DNA of 64,000 bases from Apium graveolens (lineage: Eukaryota > Streptophyta > Magnoliopsida > Apiales > Apiaceae), in assembly GCF_009905375.1 (NCBI RefSeq), contig NC_133652.1:116774721-116838720 (forward strand). The letters run 5' to 3'. Numbering within the stretch: position 1 is the stretch's first letter; every line of letters starts with the position of its first letter. A program made the translations under genes and the position numbers. The notes under the pieces were generated by a model. That model was given only the letters and a program-made list of their open reading frames with translations, was not told where the DNA came from and did no database searches. Below, piece by piece: positions 1-9,017 of the stretch.

Positions 1-10
1 GGGGGGCAAA
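1..10 (+). promoter_or_regulatory. Polypurine tract of a left-edge LTR element
   Basis: The first ten bases are G-rich then A-rich (GGGGGGCAAA) and directly precede a TG that opens an LTR. This is the usual place of the plus-strand primer of an LTR retrotransposon. It implies that the element body lies beyond the left edge and is read on the plus strand. Confidence 0.6.
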
Positions 11-589
11 TGATAGGGATAAATAAATCCTGATTGTGTAATTAAAATTTACATTGATTATACAAGGTGTGGGCTGCTAGGCCCAATAAGAAGATGTATG
101 ATATTCAAACCAGAAAGGTTAACATGTTGATCAGGCCTGATGGACCAGATCAGGCCTGATGGAACAAACAAGGCCCAAAACCCTGATTATTTATTAATTT
201 CATAATTAATTAATAAGGGAGAAAAAAAGCTATTAAGATAAGTCCTAGTGGGGATATAAATCCTTGTAGATTGGCCTCCAAGGAACCTCATAGGATAAGG
301 AATCAGCTTCCTACTTCCTAGGACTCCTAAGTCCGTCATTCAGAGACCTGACCACCAAGTCTCCTATACTAAGTCCAATTCAAGGACTCCCACATCTATA
401 TAAGGGGCTTCACCCCACAGATCAGAACTACGTTTTTTGACTTGATCCTTGGCAATCAGCAAGGTACGTAGGCATCTTGTTAAGGCAGATTGAGTCACGA
501 AACACAAGAGCAGTCAAATTGAGCCTCGAAGCTCACGTTCCTTAGTAATAAATACAGCAATTATATATATTAGTTTTTAATCCATAACA
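11..589 (+). repeat. 3' LTR of an LTR retrotransposon truncated by the window edge
   Basis: A 579-base segment opens with TGATAGGG and closes with CCATAACA, the TG...CA ends of an LTR. A TATA box (TATATAAGG) lies at 397-405, so promoter and U3/R/U5 order agree with plus-strand orientation. It is followed at once by CTCAC and then by ORF2 sequence of a SIRE-like Copia element. The homologous place in the intact copy near 34888 reads CTCACCATTAAAGG, so CTCAC (590-594) is the likely 5-base target duplication. No internal region is visible, so the superfamily cannot be assigned. Confidence 0.7.
397..405 (+). promoter_or_regulatory. TATA box in the left-edge LTR
   Basis: TATATAAGG stands about 190 bases before the LTR end, a normal position for an LTR promoter with R and U5 downstream. 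Confidence 0.5.
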
Positions 590-3500
590 CTCACTATGAA
601 AGGTAATGAATTCTGTATTAATAGTGATGTTATTAAAGCATATTTCAAGATTCCTGATAATAATGTGACCTCACCACACACAGACACTGATATAGTTAAT
701 ATGCTTAATTCCATGAACTATGCTCTTTCTACTTCTAAGTTGAGTGACATTAGGAGATTGGGTCTTATGAAGGAATGGAGTTTCATGTGTGATATAGTGA
801 CCAAGGTCTCTTCAGGTAAAATCAGTAATTTTGATTATGTTAATATTTCCATGCTTAACATGCTCTACATGCTAGTTACAGATAAGTACTTTAATTTTAG
901 TGACCTTGTTCTGTTTGAGTTGGGTTTAAATTAGGAGAGTTAAACAAGAGGGGTAAAAGTGTTTATCATGCTAGATTTTTCATGATGTTAGCTAACCACT
1001 TCTCTGAGGAAATTGTGCTTGAGAACCCAAACAACAAATTAGATTGTTGGGTTCAAGAGAGAAGGATTATTGCAGATTTGAATAGGGAAAATCATCGCAA
1101 GGAGGTGCCACTCTTCTATTTCCCTATAATGGAAGCACCTCAGGTAAGTGAGGTAAGTTCATCTACCCCTACTATTCCAACCTCACAAATTTCTTTGCAT
1201 ACTAGTGTAGCAATGGCAACTGTGTCAATGACCCAACAGTTGCCTACCCTAGCTACCAAACCAACAAAAATTTCAAAATCCAAATCAAAGAAAGCCCCCT
1301 CTGGTATCTCTCAAAAGATGCCAGTTGCAAAATCCACCAAAACCAAAGAGGGAGTGTGAAGGTGGGAAAGGTAGGTGAGGGACAGGGTGAACATAAAAGA
1401 AACCCTAAAAATAAGGATGGAGAGTTGAGTGGTTTCCAGCCTAGCCACATTGCAGTTTTCCAACAAACTGCAGTGCTTAAAAAAGATAAAAGCTCATTTC
1501 TAGTTACATCCTCCTAAAAGGATGTAACTATTGAACAAAGCTCTCAACCAAGAGCACAGGCCAAGAGGGTAAGGGACACTAGCTCACCCCAAACTTATGC
1601 CGGAAAGAAGAAATCCAAAACCCTTGGGAATGCACAGGGTACACACACTATGCAAACTGGTGCTAAAGACACAGTCACTGCACCTTCACAAATTCAGCTT
1701 GATGTGGCTCCAATAAATGTGGAGTCACAACCAAAATCTCTAGTGATAGAAGCACTTCAAACACCAAATTCTCCTACAAATTCTCTGGATGTGGATATGA
1801 TCAACATATCAATTCCTGAATCCCCTTCTTTAACTTTGTTGGGGAAGCCAAAATCTAATGCAAGTGAGCATTATCTTTTAGATGATTTGTTGGCTCACTT
1901 GGCAATTATTTCAGGAACTGTTCAATCATTTGTGCCTAAAATATCATCAATCAGCACAGAGTCCACAATAGTTTCTATTCTAAGTTCATTCATTTCTACT
2001 CTCTCGATGGATATTGCTCATCCATCGAGTAGTGATTGTATCCCGACGGATAAGCTTAACAACAGTTATCCGTCGGATAGCAAAACCACTAACCCGATGG
2101 ATATTACTCATCCGTCGAGTGTCTCTTCACAGCTTCAAACATCATTTATTTCTAGTACAGAAGAATTAGTGGTTGTACAGTCACTCTTAGGATTGAGGGC
2201 AGAGAGTGCTATGAGTGAGTGTCTGGGTTGCTCCCAGGAAAAAGGAGAGCAAAAGAGTGAAAATATACAATCCATTTCTCCAGGATTAGCAAAAGTAAGT
2301 GAGAGGAGTCCCACCTTAGATGGTGAAGGTGAGGGTGTGAGGGTGGGGAGCCAGGGTGAGACCCTGATGCAACAAAAGAGAGAACAAGAGAGAAATATAG
2401 GTACAGGAGCTATAAGGATGGATGTCATTGCTAGTGAGTTAATGAATGTAAAGGATGTAGACAGGGAGGGACTACCTCAGCAACCTCAAGTTATTATAGA
2501 TTCCACCTCTCTTGATGCTGAGGCATTTACTCTCCATGTTCTAGCTTATCAACTTTTGGCTGAACAGGGCAATAAAAATGCATAAAGGATGCTCAATCTG
2601 TTGCACACCACACAGTCTATGCTAAGAGCTAAGGATGCTATCACAACTTTGCCCTCTACAGCTGCTGAGGTTGATTATCAGACTGGTGGGTCAAAAGATT
2701 TCTTTGGAGATGAAGGTGGAGATAATGAAGAAGAGGTATTGGACATAGGGGAGAAGTAGGTTCAAGTTCAAGATCAGGCATGCCATCATGGGTATTTTCA
2801 AAGCACTGTGATGAGCACTACTTCAAGACAACCCTGATTCAACTAATCAATCTGACAAATTCTGCCCTTCAAACCTCTAAAAATGCCAACACCAAGAAGC
2901 TCCTTCAAGCACATCTTGCTTCTCTGCAACTATAACAGATTCAAGGCTTCCAACATGCTAGAGATGTTAACACCATCAAGGGTGATATTGATGAGATGAA
3001 GAAGCCCATTTCAAACAAAATGGATTCTAAGATTCCAGAAGCTACAATACTTGACATCAAGAGGCAACTAAGAAAAAATTATGATCTTCCAACAAAGATA
3101 GATGCTTTGGATACAAGAATGTCAGCTATGGACGCATCTCTAACAGCCATTCATCTTCATCAAGCCCAACAGACAGATTTACTTCAGAAACTGGTGGCTG
3201 CTCAAACCTCCTCTTCTACTCAACTTGATGATAACAAAAAGGGGGAGAAAGGACCAAGTGAGGGGGAGAAGCTTCAAATTCAAATTAGTAAAGTAATTGT
3301 GCCCGCAATTGCTTTCACCAAGCCACCAGTAACAAACAGTATAGATCTGATCAATGAAGCATCAGCTATTTTAGGAGAAGCTGAAAAGGAGCAGTTGAAG
3401 CCAATCAACTGGGAGAAAATTGATGAGGACATATAAAGGAAGTTTGGGCTAGTAAAGGAGCCAGTAAAGTCAGCCATTCATCACTCTGAAATCAAACAGA

Positions 3501-4983
3501 TCTCTGTGAATGAAATGAGCATGAACTATCTAGAAAGAGGACAACCATCCTGCATCAAATCTCCAAACGCTGAAATTATTCTGAAGCCAAGGGTGAACTA
3601 TCCAAAATCATCATTAAAGAACCCTTTGGATACAGTGTATGAGACACCTAAACCTGATGAGAAGAAGCTTCTGTCAAGGTCAATTGCCTTCTACAAGGAT
3701 CCAGCTGATTCAGCTTTAAAGAGAAGAATTGCTAATATTTTCAGGAATGGGAAAACATTTGTGTGGTGGTTGGACATCCTCAATTTGCTCAATCAAAGAG
3801 AGAAGAAAAGGAAAGATTGAAGCAGGAAAAGAAGCAAGCTATTCTAAATGCCAAAAAGGCTAAGCAAAAGAAAGAGCAAGCTGCTATCTTGGCCAAGTTA
3901 CAAGCTGTGAAACCAACACAACAGATTCCTTCTCAGCCATCTAGAATCACTGAATCTCAAGATCCAAAGAAGCAAGTTGAATCAGAACAGAAGAAATCTC
4001 CAAGATAAAAGGAATTGGCCAAAAGAACCAAACGGAAATTGGATTTTGTTGATAAGGAATTGGAGGATCAGTTTTCTAAGGAATCCACTTCAACTACAAC
4101 TCAAGCATCAAAACCCTCTGTGATATTTGAAGACATCAAGGTGGTGGATCCTTACAGGAACATTCATGGTGAACCTATTGTACCTAAGGATGAACCCATA
4201 AAATGGGAGAGCCTACCAATTCTTGACTTCAATTTGCCAATCCTTAGCAAGCCAAAAAGAACAAAGTCAAGAGCAGTCAAGAAAGTGAAGTTGTCACCTC
4301 TCAAATCCAAATCTCTAGTCAAAGCTCAATCTAAAGTCAATAAGGGAGATTACATGTACTTATGTGACATCAAGGAATTCTCTCATCTAAATCTCTATCT
4401 AGATGAACTAGAAGAAGTGAGAGGGATTGATGCATACAGAAACCTACCTGAAAGGTTAGTTTTCAAGTACAAGGGAGGAAAGGAGATTCAATGGCCACTT
4501 CACAGGATCCTTCAAGAAAGCCAAGCTGCACTGATAAAGGTTTATTCATCTTTCAAGAAGAACTTTGGGTTCAATGTAACTGCAAGAAGATTGGTTCTGA
4601 AGAAGATTGAAAAACTGAGGAGTATTAGAGCTAAAGATGCACTCCCAAAGACTCTAATTATTCCTTATACAGGAAAAATAGTGGATCTAAGGCCCTACTG
4701 GCTGATGGAGTTCATGGATGACAAAGGGGTTCGAAGATTTTTCAGATTGGAAGACCAATTGAGCATATCTGACAATGAGACTCTCTTGGAGATGCAAGAA
4801 AAGCTAAATCTCTCAGATTCTGATGAACTGGAATTCCACAGACAACTCCAAAATAAGATAGATGAAAACAATAGAAAGCTTGGAAAGAGATCCAAAACTT
4901 CAAGGAACAAGATAAATCTGCTCAGGCTAGAGGAGCACCTTGAAAAAGATTGTGAGCTAAACTTTGTACATTTTGTTAATTGA
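590..4983 (+). pseudogene. ORF2 (extra downstream ORF) of SIRE-like Copia, decayed
   Basis: Broken copy of the long ORF that follows pol in this family. Readable pieces in order: 596-934 and 982-1359 (N-terminal conserved region resembling the plant 'putative transposon protein' domain of Athila/SIRE extra ORFs), 1650-2585 (Ser/Thr/Pro-rich, low complexity, with CGACGGAT octamers at 2005-2117), 2996-3436, 3506-3820 and 3763-4008 (charged coiled coil rich in K, E, A and Q), and 4015-4983 (conserved C-terminal domain containing ICDIKEF-like and LMEFMDDKGVRRFFRLE motifs). Several frameshifts and stops separate them. The C-terminal 322 codons are still open. The family calls this product envelope-like; I see no convincing signal peptide or membrane anchor. 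The role is unknown. Confidence 0.8.
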
Positions 4984-5062
4984 AGCACTTTACAGTTCTA
5001 TCTATCTACTTTCAAAGTTGTATTTTTAGGGTGTTTTGTATCATCAAGTTTCTCTTAATTTA
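590..5062 (+). mobile_element. Truncated SIRE-like Ty1/copia element (ORF2 and 3' non-coding part only)
   Basis: The segment is collinear with 34888-39379 of the fuller plus-strand copy and with the minus-strand copy at about 9000-13200. It starts inside ORF2 where the left-edge LTR element is inserted. It stops abruptly in the ORF2 3' region at TTAATTTATGG, before the polypurine tract and LTR seen in the other copies. gag, pol and both LTRs of this copy are absent from the window. The right junction runs straight into an intron of the LON2 fragment. Confidence 0.85.
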
Positions 5063-5238
5063 TGGTGACTGCTTGTCATATTTAACTATTTGAAACTTAC
5101 TACTTTGTTGTAATTTTAATAAGTCATAATAAGGAGATGCTTGAAACTAACATTCTGCTATTATTTGTTGAAGCCTGGTGGCTCTACCTCTTGCATTTTT
5201 TGATATTCTGCATATAAACAACCAGTTTTCATTGTCAG
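5063..5238. other. SIRE/LON2 junction and LON2 intron remnant
   Basis: This AT-rich stretch is unlike any SIRE copy and has no ORF. It ends in TTGTCAG, a good splice acceptor, directly before LON2 coding sequence, so it is read as the tail of a LON2 intron into which the SIRE fragment was joined. Confidence 0.5.
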
Positions 5239-6584
5239 AATGATGGAATGATGGGTGACAATCACGAGATATCAAGCGATTTTAGGCTTAATTCACCATT
5301 AGTTTTTTATGAATCCATGCTGGAAAAAGTATTAGGGGTAATCATTTATCTTCAATTACAAAAACTCGTGTTTAAGATAGCATGTGTGGAATTATTTGCC
5401 AGCTGCTGGTTTAGGTGTCTGGAACTAGCTAATATAGGAATACTTGTATATAGACAAAAGCATATTGGCCGAGTCTTACTGAATGCTTGTCCTCTTCTCG
5501 GACCTTTAATTGTTCTCTTATAGATTTATATGTTGTATATCTGTTATGCTTAGCAGATCTGAGGTTTTTTTCCTACACTTTGATGCAGCCTCCACGCTTT
5601 GATGAAAAAGAAACTGGAGAGCGGGTTGCAGCACCTGGGATATCACTTATCAGTTGGATTGGTATGGACTGCATTCGGAGGAGAGGTTCAATTTGTGGAA
5701 GCTACGTCCATGGTGGGGAAGGGTGACCTGCATCTCACTGGTCAACTTGGTGCTGTTATTAAAGAATCGGCGCAGATTGCACTTACTTGGGTAAATCTGT
5801 TGCATTTTTTTATGCCAAGCAGATGCATATATATAAATTAAGCTAACGTTTTCCCAGAAAAGTAAATCTGATCTGAGTCTTGGTCAATTTTTCTTATTAA
5901 GAGAATACGACAATAAGCATCTATTTATAGCTACTTGCAAGTTGTGGTACCATATTCTAGACATGACACAGCAGTTCCAAATATTTCTTGAGATTATGGC
6001 ATTTTATTCCGGATCAAGAGAGGATTTAAGTTATGTAAAACTATTGTGTGTTTCGGTACAGTAATGGTATTTTCGTATTGTGTATAATGCTATGAAGTAA
6101 AAATGGTTTCACTAGTAGATAAGATACTCATTTACTCATATTAGTATTTTCTATATGTGGTTCTGGATGCGTATTTTATTATGTCATGTCATGTCAGTGT
6201 CATATATATATTTTCCTAGTGCATAATTTATTTCCAGCATCACTATAAAGTTTCAAGCAGAACAGATCAACTACCAAAAGATGTATAAAATTACTTTACA
6301 TGACATATACTCTTTCCTAGTGTGATTCTTAATTTAGGTAAGATCAAGGGCCACTGAGCTTAAGTTTGCCGCTACGAAGGAAACAAATCTGTTGGAAGGA
6401 CGGGATGTTCACATTCATTTTCTTGCTAGTGCGATACCTAAAGATGGTCCCTCTGCAGGTGTGACCCTTTTAACAGCCCTGGTGTTACTATTTAGTCAGA
6501 CAAAAGTAAGATCAGATACAACAATGACAAGGGAAATGACACTACGAGGTCTAGTTTTACCTGTGGGGTGGTGTTAAGGATAAG
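5239..6584 (+). pseudogene. LON2: Peroxisomal Lon protease (LON2-type) fragment, three exons, frameshifted
   Basis: LON2 is the ATP-dependent Lon protease of the plant peroxisomal matrix. Three exons of its C-terminal proteolytic domain are visible with canonical splice sites. Exon A is 5239-5337, ending MLEKVLG, donor GT at 5338. Exon B is 5589-5790, starting PPRFDEKETGERVAAPG, with GLVWTAFGGEVQFVEA and LHLTGQLG, donor at 5791. Exon C is 6338-6584, with EGRDVHIHF, the catalytic-serine motif PKDGPSAG and [11 protein letters not shown]. Exon B has a 7-base insertion (CTTATCA, near 5650) that shifts the frame. Exon C has one extra G just before the GVKDK lysine motif, so the catalytic Lys is out of frame. 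The conserved MTGEMT reads MTREMT. All upstream exons (N-domain, AAA+ ATPase) and the final exons with the peroxisomal targeting end are missing. This is a dead gene fragment, certain as Lon and likely the LON2 class. Confidence 0.88.
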
Positions 6585-7257
6585 GTGCATATTCTGCCTA
6601 TTTCTGTCTACTTATTAACCTTTTGTGGTTGCCCGTGATAGACGCTCATCTTAGAGAATAGAGTTAAAATTTCTAAATGCCTAAACTGATCTCTTCTTGT
6701 CGCATTTTTACAATGCCTTTATTATGGAATTGGGCAAGTTTGATATAAGTTAATATTGGTGTCTATCCGACCAGTTCAATTATTCTTTATCTATTATTAT
6801 TTCTTTCATTTAATACCAGGTTTTTTGCTTGAGTATAGATTATTAAATCCCAAGATTGGCCTGAGATTATGAAGTATGCTGTATTGGTTTGTGCCCAAGC
6901 CTATAGATAGGAGGAGCTCATCCAGGATTTGTACAAGAGCTGGAAGAACCCAAATATGGGAGGGACTGAAGTACACGGTGGCACGATAAGGAACGCACAC
7001 ATCAATACATCTGATAGAAAGAAGGGTTCTGTTATTTTTTCTTTAGAATAGTAAAGATATAAATTACTTTGGTTGTTATTTTTTAAAATAGATATCGGAT
7101 TGTTATTGTTGTATCTTTGAAAATTATATGTTTCTAGTTTTTCATCATTGTAAGACTTTATCATCATGATTTGGTAATGATAACTGAAATTTTGCAACTA
7201 AAAAATATATTAATTTTAAAATATGCATTAATAAAAAAAGTAAATACGTCATTGCAG
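6585..7257. other. Non-coding stretch after the LON2 fragment
   Basis: Mostly AT-rich DNA beginning with an intron-like donor. A short better-balanced patch at about 6845-7010 can be read as a peptide with one internal stop, but I do not recognise it. The remaining LON2 exons are not found here. Confidence 0.4.
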
Positions 7258-7650
7258 TGCAAAATGATGTCTATCAAAGCTTAATACATCAGTTTTAGTT
7301 GAACATTTACATCAGTTGCATCAAACAAAACCGATGTTAAATACTACAACAAAAAAAACTTAAAACAAAAATCCGATGTTATAAAGTTTTTAGACATCGG
7401 TTTATGACCAATAGATATCGGTTTGAAATAAAGAACCGATGTCAAAAGTTATGTTTACATCAGTTTATCTTTCAAACCGTTGTTACTGGTATAAGTAACA
7501 TCGGTTTAATGGGTAAATGAAAATATTTTGCTTATCTCACATATGTTTAAAGTGATAAAAATATCATACTATGATAATATATGAAGATTAGATATGCATT
7601 AGAAATTTAACATCTTTAAAAACTGATGTTATACGTCTTCTTTAACATCA
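7258..7650. mobile_element. CACTA (En/Spm)-like subterminal repeat block
   Basis: Short motifs ACATCGGTTT and AAACCGATGT recur in both orientations at least ten times between 7290 and 7520, with weaker forms to 7650. Such inverted ACATCGGTT units are typical of the subterminal regions of plant CACTA DNA transposons. TACTACAACAAAAAA at 7342 resembles the CACTACAAGAAAA terminus of that superfamily with the first base changed. No transposase is present, so this is a terminal fragment or a small non-autonomous copy. Confidence 0.5.
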
Positions 7651-7724
7651 AAGATACATATTTATTCAAAGTAGTTTTCTTGGTGATACACACCTCTTTT
7701 CAAAACATTTCTTTAATTCACTTA

Positions 7725-7796
7725 TTAGCCTGCAAATACCTTAATGGTAAACCCATCACCTAGGCTTGGGTTACGGTATTGCATCTCAATTCCAAT
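7725..7796 (-). other. Possible C-terminal coding tail of an unrecognised gene
   Basis: Read on the minus strand from the LTR boundary, an open frame gives PIGIEMQYRNPSLGDGFTIK and a few more residues, then TAA at 7725-7727. The composition looks protein-like and codon-like rather than random AT-rich DNA. I do not recognise the protein, and the piece is only about 24 codons. It could equally be chance. Confidence 0.25.
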
Positions 7797-8829
7797 TGGA
7801 AGTCCCTAACAATGCAACAAGAATTACAGAAGGGGGGTTGAATGGAATTCTTGAACCTTTTTCTGAAATATAAAATGTTCTAACTTAAGATATATATGAC
7901 AGTGTTTTGATTTGAAAAGTGCGGAAGAACAAGTTAAATATGAATCAAAACATAAAGTAATAAAAACACAAGTCTTTAAAACTTTCTGGTGGATTAGAAA
8001 GTATCCACCGGAGATATATAAATATATCGAGAGAACTCTGTGAAGCTTGAATGGCTCACAGCTGCTTACAAATAAGAACAACTAAACTTACAGAGAAATG
8101 CTAAGGATACAACTTACAAATATTTCTCTGAGAATTTACTTGCTTAGTCTTCTTGTTATTCTAATTGCTACTCTTGGTTTAGATATCACCAAGATTTCAC
8201 AGTAATAAGACAAGATAATAAAACAAAACCTATCAAGTCTAATACTATGCTACTTCATTACTCTATTCCAGCATCTTTGAATATCTTCAAAATAGCATGG
8301 AAATAGAAATGTTTCTTTGTTCTCAAAAACCCAGCTGAATAGGCTTCCACATTCCTTTTGCATACACTCGACGCATGTGACTGTGTTGTCACTGTCAAAA
8401 GATATTTGAATTGATTATCCGTCGGGTACATGATCATCCGTCGGGTTTCCTTGTTGATCATCCGTCGAGTAGCCTTGTTGATCATCCGTCGAGTAGCTAT
8501 CTGGCACTTGACTTCATTTCATTTATGCAGAATTACAAGACATCATCTATGTATAATTAATCAACCTATTCTACATATCTAATTAAAGTTAACATGACTT
8601 ATATGCTACTACAGAATCTAAACAAAGGTGTTTGCAGAAATGTGCTACATGACTTATTGTTACATAAGCTACTCACTCGATGGATAATAACTCATCATCC
8701 GCCGGGACTATATTGAGTCATCCGTCGGGACTATATTCCTTATCCGTCGAGTGCTACATTTTTCACTAAGTTAAATCTACTAAGGTGTTTTGTTAATGAA
8801 ATCATCAAGTCCACAACATATTCACAACA
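7797..8829 (-). repeat. 3' LTR of the minus-strand SIRE-like element
   Basis: About 1,033 bases matching 19494-20470 almost throughout. On the minus strand it opens TGTTGTGAATATG and closes at 7797. The last bases are altered (GGGACTTCCA instead of GGGACTAACA). It keeps a 56-base piece near 7900-7960 that the partner LTR has lost. It carries an octamer array ATCCGTCG at 8417, 8436, 8460 and 8484 and a second cluster at 8678-8749. Confidence 0.9.
8417..8491 (-). repeat. CGACGGAT octamer array in U3 (four units)
   Basis: Four exact ATCCGTCG octamers begin at 8417, 8436, 8460 and 8484, spaced 19, 24 and 24 bases. The partner LTR repeats the same spacing at 20058, 20077, 20101 and 20125. A further cluster at 8678-8749 has two exact and two variant copies. 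Confidence 0.85.
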
Positions 8830-8841
8830 ATCTCCCCCAAT
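8830..8841 (-). promoter_or_regulatory. Polypurine tract of the minus-strand SIRE-like element
   Basis: On the minus strand, TTGGGGGAGA directly precedes the TG of the 3' LTR. The plus-strand copy has the same tract at 39405-39413. It is the expected plus-strand primer for reverse transcription. Confidence 0.8.
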
Positions 8842-9017
8842 TTATGTCTACTAGAATTGTAGCCATAAATTAGGAGAAACTTAATGATAACAAAACACCC
8901 TAAAAATACAAATTTAAATGGAAGTAGATAAAACTGTAAAGTGCTTCAATTAACACAATGTACAAAGATTTGCTCACAGTCATTTTCAAGGTGCTCTTCT
9001 AGCTTGAGCAGATTAAT

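Noticed and set aside
6836..7010. Peptide-like reading near the end of the LON2 fragment, with one internal stop
   Set aside because: It does not match the missing Lon exons or any protein I recognise; too short and interrupted to annotate as coding.
7765..7796. Second tRNA-Met primer site next to the minus-strand 3' LTR, which would mean a tandem element
   Set aside because: Only a loose match, and no gag sequence follows; a coding tail or chance explains it as well.
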